Shown: positions 25,335-35,162, counted from the stretch's first letter. The stretch is 64,000 bases of DNA from JAPHSX01 sp041554195 (GCA_041554195.1 JBFFMJ010000006.1:1-64000); one strand, 5' to 3'. Made by a program: numbers and translations. Notes: generated by a model from the sequence alone, not told the origin.

Positions 25335-28055
25335 ATGAGAGTCATCTGGATATCCATTGCGGTTTTCCTGCTCGACCAGTTAACAAAGTATGCTATCCAG
25401 TTCGTACACCAGCACGATAGCATTACCTTAGTGGAGGGCTGGCTCTCCCTTGTCATTCGACAAAACAGCGGTATTACCCTTGCGCAGCTCAATAATGCCC
25501 TGCTTGATAGCAACACCTGGGTATTGCTGGGTGTCCTGCTAACCCTTCCCTTAGTCATCTCTCGCGCGAACTCCCTCTTTCATTTCACCACATTCCGCAC
25601 GGTGCTCGGGCTACAGCTGACCGCAGGCGGGATGCTCTCCTACAGCTTCGACTACCTGTTGCGCGGCACGATGCAGAGCAGCATGGAACTGCACCTTTTA
25701 GAGGCTTTCAGCCTCAAGGCAGGGGTGGCGGATTTTGCGCTCATATCCGGCTTTATCCTCCTCATCTATGTGCTGTTCAGTGGCGCAACACGTATTAGCA
25801 GTCGACTGCCACTCAAGCAGGCCACTACCGCCACCCTAAATTTCTCGCCCCTACCGCGTGGCATCGACAACATCCATATCGACGTCCACCTCAGTCCGGA
25901 GTTCTGCCGTAGTATCACCAATGTGGTGCACAGACAGGTCAATCTATTCTTGGATAGTATCCAGAAGCAACGTCCCTTCCCCGCCGCTTCAGGCGTGCTG
26001 TTTAACCCCCTGGCCCAGGCCTTTTTAATGCTGCATCAGGATGCCCTCAGCAAGGCCAAGGACAGCGGCGAGCCTCAGCAGCTGGACCTGCTCTATGTGG
26101 CATTACTGAAAACTATTCACGGTGAGGTGGAAAACGGCGTATCTAGCCGCATCCGGCAGGCAAAAGAGACAATCCAGGAACATCACCAACGGGGGGTTGG
26201 TGGCAGGGCCGACAGCCGCTACGTAGAGGAGCTGTTCCGACAGAAGGAGCGCATCATCGCACGTCTTAACCAGCAGATGATCGAAGGGATTGTGGAGCAA
26301 CAGCTCCCCAACCTGGCCAAAGGGGTCAGAGGTTTTCTGGCCAAGAGCCGCTCCTTCGCGATGGATGCGATACGCGCCCCGATGGTCACGGCCAATGATG
26401 CCGATACCGGCTCAGTACAGTTCCGCCACTACCTGCTGTTTGGCCTCGGCAAGTACTGCAACATGGATTTTCTGGGAATGGAGCGCGTGCTGGATGAGCA
26501 GCTACGCGACTACCTGCCCCTTATCGAGTCCGCAGAGGCAAACCCCGCGACATCCCACAAGCTTGAGTTTGAGAACAGCAGCAGCACGGCGGCAACACTC
26601 TCCCGCCCTTCGGTACTGGCACACCCGGACAACGTCACCATACTCTTCGACCAGCAGTGGTCCCGTGCCAAGCTGGCGCAGGCCAGTCCTCTTCAACAGT
26701 GGCGCAAATACCAAAAATACCGCGCGCAACTGCGTTTTCAACAACGCCTGAGTGAAAAGGTAATTGAGGCGCTGAAAGCCGCCGGGCTTGCCGAGTGGAT
26801 CATCACCATCTATGAGACGCGCAAGATATTGAACCGGACCAATCCGGAGCTGCCACCATGGAACCTGACGACACTTCTGCTGGAGTCAAAAAACAGCAAG
26901 GAGCTGCAAAAGCGACTGCAACAACTCAATCAGGCGGCCGGTATCCAGTCCCTCAATGAGGAGATCATCAACAGCTGGCAGGCGATACAGAAGTCTCCGT
27001 GCAAACTGTTAAGAGAGCACCTCTACAGCTTTATGCTCGACTTCTCACGCTACCGCCGTGACCTGCAACTGCTCTACAAATACCACCATGCTTCAAACCA
27101 GGTTAAGCTGTTGCAGGATGAAAACTCAATTCAGACCTCACGCGCCAACTACACCCTCTATGAGTTCCTGCTCCAGGAGGAGAAACAGATCGAAAATGCG
27201 GCGATCCGTTCCCATATCATCATCAAGGCAGACCTGCGCGGCTCCACCGAGGTAACCGAGCGCCTCAATCAGCTGGCACTCAATCCCGCGACACACTTTG
27301 ATCGCAACTTCTTCTCCCCCATCAATGAGGTCATCAACGACTATGGGGCAGAAAAGGTCTTTATCGAAGGTGATGCCATTATCCTCATCCTCAATGACTA
27401 CGCGGGTAATCAGCATTCGCATCTCATTGCCAGCCGCGCCTGTGGCCTGGCCGCCGGGATCCTGGAGGTGGTTGCCAAACAGAACAAGGATCTGGTCTGC
27501 TACGGTTTGCCAGAGCTTGAGCTCGGCATCGGCATCGCCTACAGCAACAACTCCCCGCGCTTCCTCTTCGATGGCGATCACAAGATCACCATCTCCCCGG
27601 CCATTAATCGCGCCGATCGGCTCTCTGCCTGTGCCTGGGGCGTGCGCAACTGGCGTGAAAGGCTGCAGGCGCCAAAGACGCACGTCGAGGTCTACGAACC
27701 CTCAGAGCGCACCCTGGGTCAGGGGGAGAAGGCGCAAAAGGAGCTGATCTACAATCTGAACGGCATCCTGATGGAGCCCGAGGTCTTCAAGCTGCTACAC
27801 AAAGAGATCAGCCCCATGCTCATCGTCAACAAACTCCCCAACATGCAGGAGAGTCGTCTGTTCGCCATCAAGGTGGCGGGTGGCGATGGTGTCAGCCACA
27901 GCCTTATCGTGCGCCAGGCACCGGTGAAGGTCTACGATCCGGAGTACGGCATCAACGACTGCCCGAAGGTGGAGGGGCGCTACTTCTACGAGGTGATCCA
28001 CGACAGGGAGATCATCAACATCCTGCGCCGGCAGCCGCGCCCCACCACCGCCTGA
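25335..28055 (+). CDS. Fusion: LspA-like membrane domain and class III nucleotidyl cyclase domain
   Basis: The 906-aa protein joins two known folds in an order I do not recall seeing. Residues 1-150 resemble signal peptidase II: LLDQLTK (12-18), RQNSG (42-46), GGMLSYSFDYLLRG (98-111) and GVADFAL (130-136). Asp106 and Asp133 match the LspA catalytic pair, although the neighbouring Asn and Arg of the usual NxxDR are absent. Residues about 160-610 are helical and unassigned. Residues about 625-790 look like an adenylate/guanylate cyclase: KADLRGST with Asp633, FIEGDAII with Asp680, GIGIAYS, and INRADRL. A C-terminal segment of about 110 residues follows. It may make a cyclic nucleotide in response to a membrane signal. 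It sits between mdh and fumarase with its own promoter. Confidence 0.7.
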   Translation: MRVIWISIAVFLLDQLTKYAIQFVHQHDSITLVEGWLSLVIRQNSGITLAQLNNALLDSNTWVLLGVLLTLPLVISRANSLFHFTTFRTVLGLQLTAGGMLSYSFDYLLRGTMQSSMELHLLEAFSLKAGVADFALISGFILLIYVLFSGATRISSRLPLKQATTATLNFSPLPRGIDNIHIDVHLSPEFCRSITNVVHRQVNLFLDSIQKQRPFPAASGVLFNPLAQAFLMLHQDALSKAKDSGEPQQLDLLYVALLKTIHGEVENGVSSRIRQAKETIQEHHQRGVGGRADSRYVEELFRQKERIIARLNQQMIEGIVEQQLPNLAKGVRGFLAKSRSFAMDAIRAPMVTANDADTGSVQFRHYLLFGLGKYCNMDFLGMERVLDEQLRDYLPLIESAEANPATSHKLEFENSSSTAATLSRPSVLAHPDNVTILFDQQWSRAKLAQASPLQQWRKYQKYRAQLRFQQRLSEKVIEALKAAGLAEWIITIYETRKILNRTNPELPPWNLTTLLLESKNSKELQKRLQQLNQAAGIQSLNEEIINSWQAIQKSPCKLLREHLYSFMLDFSRYRRDLQLLYKYHHASNQVKLLQDENSIQTSRANYTLYEFLLQEEKQIENAAIRSHIIIKADLRGSTEVTERLNQLALNPATHFDRNFFSPINEVINDYGAEKVFIEGDAIILILNDYAGNQHSHLIASRACGLAAGILEVVAKQNKDLVCYGLPELELGIGIAYSNNSPRFLFDGDHKITISPAINRADRLSACAWGVRNWRERLQAPKTHVEVYEPSERTLGQGEKAQKELIYNLNGILMEPEVFKLLHKEISPMLIVNKLPNMQESRLFAIKVAGGDGVSHSLIVRQAPVKVYDPEYGINDCPKVEGRYFYEVIHDREIINILRRQPRPTTA

Positions 28056-28130
28056 CACCGACCCATTTGTCCTGAGGACGGTGATTGGCGATAATCATGC
28101 ACCCTACCCTCAAGCCACAGACCGTTTGCC

Positions 28131-29738
28131 ATGAAAGAGTTTCGTTATACCGATCCCCTCCCCCTTGAGGCTGACACCACACGCTACCGTCTGTTGAGCA
28201 GAGAACATATCTCCTTAGGGGCGTTTGAGGGTAAGGCAGTACTCAAGGTCGAGCCTCAGGCACTGACCCTGCTCGCCGCCGAGGCGATTAAGGATGTCTC
28301 CCACCTCTACCGTGCCAGCCATCTGCAGCAGCTGCGTGCCATCCTTAATGATGCCGAGGCTACCGCCAACGACCGCTTCGTCGCCACCGAGTTGCTGAAG
28401 AATGCCAACATCGCAGCCGGCATGGTGCTGCCAGGCTGTCAGGACACCGGCACCGCCATCGTGATGGCGAAGAAGGGACAGCAGGTGTGGAGCGAGGGGG
28501 ATCGCGAAGCGATTTCAAAGGGGATCTTCAAGACCTATGCCGAGGACAACCTGCGCTACTCGCAGATCGCCCCGCTCACCATGTTCGAGGAAACCAATAC
28601 CGGCACCAACCTGCCGGCACAGATCGACATTGAGGCGGTGGATGGCGACCGCTACAAATTCCTCTTTATCACCAAGGGGGGCGGCTCAGCCAACAAAACC
28701 TTCCTATTTCAGGAGACCAAAGCGCTGCTCAATCCCGAGGGGCTGATGGCCTTTCTGCGCGATAAACTGCCACTGCTGGGTACCTCGGCCTGTCCCCCCT
28801 ATCATCTTGCCATCGTTATTGGGGGCACCTCTGCCGAGGCCAACCTGAAGATGGTCAAGCTCGCCTCGGCCCGTTACCTCGACACCCTTCCCGAGCAAGG
28901 CAACGAGTATGGTCAGGCCTTCCGTGATCGCGAGCTGGAGAAGCAGGTGTTGCAGCTTACCCGCGACCTGGGGATCGGTGCGCAGTTCGGCGGCAAATAC
29001 TTTGCGCATGATGTACGGATTATCCGTCTGCCACGCCACGGTGCCTCCTGCCCGGTGGGCATCGGCGTCTCATGCTCGGCGGATCGCAATATCCTTGGCA
29101 AAATTGATCAAGACGGGATCTGGCTGGAGGAGCTGGAACGTAATCCGGCAAAATATCTCCCCGAGGTCACCTCAGATGAACTCTCCGATGAGGCGGTAAA
29201 GATTGACCTCAACCGCCCGATGGATGAGATCCGCGCCGAGTTATCCAGCTACCCGACCAAGACCCGTCTGCTACTCAGCGGCCCAATTGTGGTTGCCCGC
29301 GATATTGCGCATGCCAAATTGAAAGAGCGACTCGATAGCGGCGAGCCGCTTCCCGACTACTTTAAAGATCACATCGTCTACTATGCTGGACCGGCGAAGA
29401 CCCCCGAGGGTTATGCCTCAGGCTCCTTCGGCCCTACGACGGCAGGACGCATGGACAGCTACGTTGAACTGTTTCAGAAACACGGTGGCTCCATGGTGAT
29501 GCTGGCCAAGGGAAACCGCAGCCGCCAGGTGACCGAATCGTGCAGAAAATATCGCGGTTTCTATTTGGGATCAATTGGCGGTGCGGCGGCAATACTAGCA
29601 GAGCAAAATATTACCCGCTCAGAGATCATCGACTATGCCGAGTTGGGGATGGAAGCGGTCTACCGCATTGAGGTGAAGGACTTCCCCGCCTTTATTGTGG
29701 TCGATGACAAGGGCAATGACTTCTTCGCCCAACTATAA
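28131..29738 (+). CDS. fumA: Class I fumarate hydratase, [4Fe-4S] type
   Basis: This 535-aa enzyme interconverts malate and fumarate. It has the FumA/FumB length, with alpha and beta domains fused. Probable cluster cysteines are Cys103 (PGCQDTGTA), Cys221 (SACPPYHLA) and Cys315 (GVSCSADRN). The C-terminal half holds the usual swivelling domain, with SFGPTTAGRMDSY. The oxygen-sensitive class I form fits rTCA use under low oxygen. It links malate dehydrogenase and fumarate reductase in this window. No strong ribosome site is seen. Its stop is 5 bases from the convergent kinase gene, with no terminator between. Confidence 0.9.
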   Translation: MKEFRYTDPLPLEADTTRYRLLSREHISLGAFEGKAVLKVEPQALTLLAAEAIKDVSHLYRASHLQQLRAILNDAEATANDRFVATELLKNANIAAGMVLPGCQDTGTAIVMAKKGQQVWSEGDREAISKGIFKTYAEDNLRYSQIAPLTMFEETNTGTNLPAQIDIEAVDGDRYKFLFITKGGGSANKTFLFQETKALLNPEGLMAFLRDKLPLLGTSACPPYHLAIVIGGTSAEANLKMVKLASARYLDTLPEQGNEYGQAFRDRELEKQVLQLTRDLGIGAQFGGKYFAHDVRIIRLPRHGASCPVGIGVSCSADRNILGKIDQDGIWLEELERNPAKYLPEVTSDELSDEAVKIDLNRPMDEIRAELSSYPTKTRLLLSGPIVVARDIAHAKLKERLDSGEPLPDYFKDHIVYYAGPAKTPEGYASGSFGPTTAGRMDSYVELFQKHGGSMVMLAKGNRSRQVTESCRKYRGFYLGSIGGAAAILAEQNITRSEIIDYAELGMEAVYRIEVKDFPAFIVVDDKGNDFFAQL

Positions 29739-29743
29739 GTCCA

Positions 29744-30868
29744 CTACACCTTATTCAGCTGTACGGTAACTACTGTACTGCCGGCCTGCGAGGCATCCAG
29801 CGAGATGCTTCCACCCTGTGTCCTGGCGGCCATGTACGCCGAATAGGTACCGAGTCCGGTACCCGCATCTTTACCGGCGGTCACATATTTTTCAAAGAAG
29901 TGTTGGCGAACATCTGCGGGGACCTCTCCACTATTGCTGATACAAACGGTGGGAATAGCATCCACTATGTTAAGGCTAACTTTAACCGTCGCACCGGGGG
30001 GCGAGGCCTCTACCGCATTCTTAATCAGGTTTGAAAGCATGGTATGGCTGAGGAGCTCCTCTGCCATCACCATAAACTTGTCACTATCGACAGGCACTAC
30101 ACCATTAAGGGTCAGTTTTATTCCAATCTCATATGCCACACAAAGATTGTGACACTCTGTGAGCACCTTGCGAATCACCTGTATCAGGTCAATAGGCTGC
30201 GGTTTGTACTGATAACTGTCCGTCTCCATTTTATAAAGGTCAAGTGAGCGGTTGATCATATTCAACATCAGGTAACCCGCCTCTTTTATCAGGCTAAGCG
30301 TCTCCTTCTGTTGTGGCGTGATATTCTCTTTTTTCAGCAGCAGTGTGGGCATTCCAATAATGGTAGTGAGTGGTCCTTTTAGGTCGTGCTGCATGATGCG
30401 CTCTACATCTTCTCGCAGCAGTGAGGCCTCGCTCAGTGACTTGTTCTGTTCTTCAAGCTTACACTGCGCCTCTTTAAGTGCCAGCTGAGTGCGTACACGC
30501 GCACGAACGATAGCCGGACTGATCGGCTTGGTAATATAATCGACCGCGCCGACATTAAAGCCCCTCTCCTCACTCACATCCTCAGCCAGTGCGGTAACAA
30601 ATATCACCGGAATATCCCGCGTCGCTCTATTCTGTTTGAGTTGCAGGCAGGTCTCATAGCCATCCATCTCCGGCATCAATACATCGAGCAGGATAAGATC
30701 GGGGTGTGGTGTCTGCGCCGCCATCTCCAGCGCCTTTTTACCATCCTTGGCGGCAACTATCTGGTAGTCGTCCTTCAACACCTCGAGCAGCACTCGAATA
30801 TTTTCCGGTGAATCATCAACCAGGAGAACCCTCTTTTTCTTTTGCTCGGCTTTCCTGTCATCCTGCAT
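29744..30868 (-). CDS. Response regulator-histidine kinase (REC-HisKA-HATPase)
   Basis: The 374-aa soluble protein has a receiver domain at 12-130 with phospho-acceptor Asp62 (LLDVLMPEMDG) and Lys114 in TKP. A short coiled coil follows, then a dimerisation domain with His161 in QHDLKGPL, and an ATPase domain whose G box is TGLGTYSA. Such receiver-first kinases usually act downstream of a hybrid sensor. It starts one base inside the stop of the upstream hybrid kinase (TAATG), so the two are co-translated and very likely partners. No output DNA-binding domain is present. Base composition is AT-richer than the metabolic genes around it. Confidence 0.85.
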   Translation of the reverse strand: MQDDRKAEQKKKRVLLVDDSPENIRVLLEVLKDDYQIVAAKDGKKALEMAAQTPHPDLILLDVLMPEMDGYETCLQLKQNRATRDIPVIFVTALAEDVSEERGFNVGAVDYITKPISPAIVRARVRTQLALKEAQCKLEEQNKSLSEASLLREDVERIMQHDLKGPLTTIIGMPTLLLKKENITPQQKETLSLIKEAGYLMLNMINRSLDLYKMETDSYQYKPQPIDLIQVIRKVLTECHNLCVAYEIGIKLTLNGVVPVDSDKFMVMAEELLSHTMLSNLIKNAVEASPPGATVKVSLNIVDAIPTVCISNSGEVPADVRQHFFEKYVTAGKDAGTGLGTYSAYMAARTQGGSISLDASQAGSTVVTVQLNKV

Positions 30869-33800
30869 TATTGCTGACCCTCCATCATCTTCTGTTTAAT
30901 CAGCATGATAGTTGCTTTTACGGCCTCGATATTAAAGTCAGACAGCGACTGTTCAAGCGTTAGGTACTCATCACTCAAAGCCGTGTAAATCATATAAGCC
31001 TTTAACTCCGAGACGATGTCCATTGAACGCGCCAGGTCATGTTCAAGGTTCTCGGCCAACGCCTGCAACAGGTGGCTTACCCCCCTTTTGTCTATCTGAC
31101 GAATTCCCTGCTCCGCCACCGCAGAATCATTCAGCAGTTGCTCCAGCCCCTGCATAACAAACCGATGTTCATTAGAAAACTCCTCTAACAACGTATTGAG
31201 CTCTAGCGTAGAGTCACGCTCCACAATTGCCATCTCAAGCCCCCGGGCGCGGTCAAACAAGGTCTCGATGCCAAGATTTCCCGCGACACCCTTAACGGCA
31301 TGAACATGCTCTCTTGCCTGGTCATACTTATTCTCGGCAAGAAGTGAGCGGATCAGCGTTGCAACATCAAGGTTGCGTTGTCTGAACTTCAGCAATAACT
31401 CGTGATAGAGCTCATGATTTCCATTTAACTTACTCAAGCCAAGTTCAACATTGATACCAGGAAGTGGCCGGGTTGAAACCCGATGCTCAATAATTTCTAC
31501 CGCATCACCACCCACCGTCTCATCAAGCATATCCGGCTCAACAATCGGTGCTATCCATTTAACAATTGTCTGATAAAACTCACGTGGATTAATCGGCTTG
31601 GTTAGGTGGTCATTCATTCCAGCGGCCAAACTCAACTGGCGGTCACGCTCCAATGCATGTGCCGTCATTGCCACAACAGGAAGCTTGTTAAAACGCTCAA
31701 TGCGTCGGATATGACGTGTCGCTTCGAGTCCGTCCATGTCCGGCATCTGTATATCCATTAAAATGAGATCGAAACTCTGCTCCTCAAGTGCTTTGAAGGC
31801 TTCACTTGCAAGCCCTGCTATGGTGACTTGCATACCAACTTTTAACAGCAGCTGCCTGGCGATCTCCTGATTGATTTCATTATCCTCTACCACGAGGATG
31901 TGCGCACCACTCCTTAGCCTCAGATCCGCCGACAACTCATCTGTAAGAACACGGCCTGTTCGATGCCGGGGCAGTGCAGCATACCCCATCATGTTGACGA
32001 TGCTATCGAGCAGCGATGAGGGGCTGAATGGCTTACTCAGAGCACCGTCAACAATCCCTTCATCAGCGATACTTATTGCATCATCGACACCATAGGCCGT
32101 ACACAATAAAATATGAGGTTGAGTAACCAGCTTCATCTCCTTGCGGATAATGCGCGCCGCCTCGACCCCATCAATACCGGGCATTTTCCAGTCAATAATT
32201 ACGACATCGTAAGGCAACTGTTTTTTAGAATTCCGCAGTATCTCCAGCAGTTCTTCGGCACTGGAAACAACCTCTCTTTCGACACCTATAGCGGCCAGAT
32301 TCTCACGAAAAATCTGACGCGCTGTTTCATTATCATCAGCAACCAGCACCCGTATCTTTGTTAGATCCGGGTAATCTTCATGCTGCAGCTGCTTGTCCTG
32401 TTGCTTATTTTTCTCTAGCGTTAACGCAACAGTGAACTGACTACCCACCCCCTTTTGGCTCTCCACATGAATCGTCCCACCCATCATGGTTACCAATCTC
32501 TGGGTGATAACCAGCCCTAGACCGGTGCCGCCAAATCTTCTGGAAATAGAACTGTCCGCCTGACTAAAGGCCTGAAACAGACGAGACTGTTCCTCTATAT
32601 CCATGCCGTGCCCGGTGTCGCTGATGACAAAACTGAGTTGCACCCACTCATCACTTTGTGTTGTGACTGTCACCAACACCACCACCTCCCCCTCAGCGGT
32701 AAACTTAATGGCATTGCTTAACAGGTTGGTCAGGATTTGGGTGATTCTAAGTGGATCACCATAAAGATAGTTGGGCACCTGTGGTTCGATGCGGAATAGT
32801 ACTTCAAGATTTTTTTCGACCACACGATATCCGATTACCGCAGAGAGAGAGTCAAGTATCTGATATAAGGAGAAAGGCGCACGTTCAATGACCAGTCTTC
32901 CTGCTTCAATCTTTGAAAAGTCCAAAATATCATTAATAATGCCAAGCAGGTGACTGGCCGACGACTCAATTTTATGAAGATAGTTCTGTACGCGCTTGGG
33001 TATCTGCTCCTCGTCTTTTGCCAGGTAGGCCAGATTAATAATTGCATTCATCGGCGTGCGAATCTCATGGCTCATATTAGCCAGAAACTCCGACTTGGTA
33101 CGGGTCGCCTCTTCCGCCTGCTCCTTGGCCATCTTTAAGCTACGCTCTACTTCCTTACGCTCACTAATGTTATTGATGTATCCGAAGTGACAGTTTCTTC
33201 CCCGGTAACGTATGGGATTTATTGTAACCTCTACCGGTACCAGACCGCCCCCCGCCACCATGTGCTGCGTTTCTACACTCATGCCAGGGTTTTCCATCAT
33301 ATTTGTCTGATGGGCAGGTAAATCATCGTAAGTAAAGTTAGGATCCCAATCGGGGATCCGCCAGCGCAAAATCTCCTCACGGGGCACACCAAAGTGCTGA
33401 ACCGCTGCTTCATTAACGTAAGCCATACGAAAATTATCATCGTTATCGATAAGGAAAACAGGGTCAGCACTTTTCTCAATCATCATTTGAAAGAGTTCCA
33501 GCTCCTCTTCGGTTTTTACCCGTTCCGTAATATCAAGAAACGTACCGATCATGGCTATCGCTTTTCCCTCAGCATTGCGCGTAACCTGACCGTTCTCCTG
33601 TATGTAGCGTATCGTTCTATCATCAAGCACCACACGATGGTCAACACGATACTCGGCATCCTCATCGCCTACAGCCTTGGCCACGGCATCCTGTACCTTC
33701 TCTCGGTCATCCGGATGAATAACACTCATAAAGTGTTCGTAGTCGGGCTCAAAACTCTGCGGTTCCCACCCAAAAATACGGTAAATTTCGTCCGACCAAT

Positions 33801-34659
33801 TAAGTTCCCCGGCCTCAATGTCCCACTCCCAGTTCCCCAGGTGGGCAATGGTCTGCGCCCGACTCAGGCTGCTCTGACTTTCACGTAACTGTTGCTGGTC
33901 ACTATTGATGCGCTCAAACATGGAGTCGATAGCTTCACCGACACAGGCCAACTCGTCCGCCCCCCGCATCTCGGTGCGCGCATTGATATCACCATTACTG
34001 AATCGTTGAGTAATATCGATCATGTACTCACTGCGACGGGTCACCAATCGATAGAGTATTACGGCAAGGACAATGGTTGCTAACAGACCACCGATACCGG
34101 TAAAAGAGGCCTGTCGCATTGCCGAATATTCCGCTGCCTGCAGTGCCGAACTGCTGTCCTTGGCATGATAGAAAAAGCCGCAGTGCTGACGGCGCACGCC
34201 AACCACACCTTCGTTACCACAGACTTTGATATAACCCAGTATTAAGTGCTGTTCATCCAGATGGCTTATCTGTTTCTCGGTTCCCTCTTTTATTGAATGG
34301 AGAAAACCCTGGTCCGTGGCATCCCCCAGGGACTGCCACGGCTGACCGATCAACTTAAGCTGGGTCGATGCCACGACCAGCCCGTCATCACCGACCAGTA
34401 CGGCCAGACGATTACTACGTACCATGCCAAAGGCAGAGATATAGGGTTTTATTACACCGTAGTTATCGCTGTGCAACATCTGCTCGAGAATATGCTGACT
34501 AAGGTGTAGCTGCTGCACAAAATATTTCTCCACCTGACTGCGTACCGTCTCTGTCATCTCGGTACGTCCAGAGATAAAACCGGCGACGAGTGTCATCATG
34601 GAGAAGAGGAGTAACAGTGCCGGTATCAGATAGCGTAGCGGCAAAGTGTGCTTAAACAA
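30868..34659 (-). CDS. BarA-like hybrid sensor histidine kinase
   Basis: The 1263-aa sensor has two membrane helices (about 8-29 and 188-210) flanking a periplasmic domain of about 155 residues, then HAMP, two PAS domains (about 270-385 and 395-515), HisKA with His531 (MSHEIRTPMNA), and a catalytic ATPase domain. Two receivers follow (Asp823 in IDWKMPG, Asp969 in MDIQMPDMDG), and a C-terminal HPt domain with His1120. The chain supports a His-Asp-His-Asp phosphorelay. The start is TTG at 34657-34659; no ATG or GTG in frame lies upstream before a stop, AGGA lies 7 bases upstream, and TTGTTTAA overlaps the end of the small lipoprotein gene. Signal unknown; the periplasmic part has two cysteines (VCGN, HCGF). 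Confidence 0.85.
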   Translation of the reverse strand: MFKHTLPLRYLIPALLLLFSMMTLVAGFISGRTEMTETVRSQVEKYFVQQLHLSQHILEQMLHSDNYGVIKPYISAFGMVRSNRLAVLVGDDGLVVASTQLKLIGQPWQSLGDATDQGFLHSIKEGTEKQISHLDEQHLILGYIKVCGNEGVVGVRRQHCGFFYHAKDSSSALQAAEYSAMRQASFTGIGGLLATIVLAVILYRLVTRRSEYMIDITQRFSNGDINARTEMRGADELACVGEAIDSMFERINSDQQQLRESQSSLSRAQTIAHLGNWEWDIEAGELNWSDEIYRIFGWEPQSFEPDYEHFMSVIHPDDREKVQDAVAKAVGDEDAEYRVDHRVVLDDRTIRYIQENGQVTRNAEGKAIAMIGTFLDITERVKTEEELELFQMMIEKSADPVFLIDNDDNFRMAYVNEAAVQHFGVPREEILRWRIPDWDPNFTYDDLPAHQTNMMENPGMSVETQHMVAGGGLVPVEVTINPIRYRGRNCHFGYINNISERKEVERSLKMAKEQAEEATRTKSEFLANMSHEIRTPMNAIINLAYLAKDEEQIPKRVQNYLHKIESSASHLLGIINDILDFSKIEAGRLVIERAPFSLYQILDSLSAVIGYRVVEKNLEVLFRIEPQVPNYLYGDPLRITQILTNLLSNAIKFTAEGEVVVLVTVTTQSDEWVQLSFVISDTGHGMDIEEQSRLFQAFSQADSSISRRFGGTGLGLVITQRLVTMMGGTIHVESQKGVGSQFTVALTLEKNKQQDKQLQHEDYPDLTKIRVLVADDNETARQIFRENLAAIGVEREVVSSAEELLEILRNSKKQLPYDVVIIDWKMPGIDGVEAARIIRKEMKLVTQPHILLCTAYGVDDAISIADEGIVDGALSKPFSPSSLLDSIVNMMGYAALPRHRTGRVLTDELSADLRLRSGAHILVVEDNEINQEIARQLLLKVGMQVTIAGLASEAFKALEEQSFDLILMDIQMPDMDGLEATRHIRRIERFNKLPVVAMTAHALERDRQLSLAAGMNDHLTKPINPREFYQTIVKWIAPIVEPDMLDETVGGDAVEIIEHRVSTRPLPGINVELGLSKLNGNHELYHELLLKFRQRNLDVATLIRSLLAENKYDQAREHVHAVKGVAGNLGIETLFDRARGLEMAIVERDSTLELNTLLEEFSNEHRFVMQGLEQLLNDSAVAEQGIRQIDKRGVSHLLQALAENLEHDLARSMDIVSELKAYMIYTALSDEYLTLEQSLSDFNIEAVKATIMLIKQKMMEGQQ

Positions 34660-34831
34660 GGAAGCATCCTGATTGAAGGTAGGAGGGAGAACTCAATGCG
34701 GCAATCTCAGCGGCGGCCGGTGCCGTCGAGCCCAGACCGACACGAAGAGGTGTTCTGCACCCCTGGGAAACAAATAGCATCACAAGGATAAGAAGGACGT
34801 TTATTATAGGGCTCCCTGCCTCACTGTGCAT
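34652..34831 (-). CDS. Small lipoprotein overlapping the hybrid kinase start
   Basis: A 59-codon frame reads through a hydrophobic signal segment to a lipobox (FVSQGC, Cys25), then a short Ala/Ser/Leu-rich tail with one more Cys near the end. GAGGAG stands 8 bases before the ATG, the strongest ribosome site in this region. Its stop lies within the first codons of the kinase (8-base overlap), so translation of the TTG-started kinase probably depends on it. It could be a periplasmic accessory of the sensor or a leader that mainly sets kinase translation. No homologue recognised. Confidence 0.6.
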   Translation of the reverse strand: MHSEAGSPIINVLLILVMLFVSQGCRTPLRVGLGSTAPAAAEIAALSSPSYLQSGCFLV

Positions 34832-35162
34832 AATTTCTCCTCTCCCTCTTCCTCAATACTTGTACGCAATGAGACACCTTAGTAGATATGCAATTGTACC
34901 GCCCACTCATTGTGGATAAAAGTGGCTTTCTCGATGGCAGCATATTAGTCGAAAGAAAGGGGCTGACATGAATGAAATGTGTCTATTTTTCACTGAATGT
35001 TCAGCGACAGCTTGAACCCTCACGCTGTAAAAACATCAGCGTAAAAACCTGATACCAGAAAATGTCTTAATCTGTTGTAGAGGCCCGATTCTTAGTCGAT
35101 ATTCAATTTTTTTCAGTCATCATCCCGTACGGCTTGTGAATCTCACCTGGTTAGGCTCGCCA
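34832..35162. other. AT-rich gap without recognised gene
   Basis: This gap of about 330 bp separates the kinase operon from pgl. I find no frame above about 15 codons with a ribosome site and no strong hairpin. It must hold the kinase operon promoter (minus strand) and the end of the pgl transcript, but neither can be placed with confidence. Confidence 0.3.
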
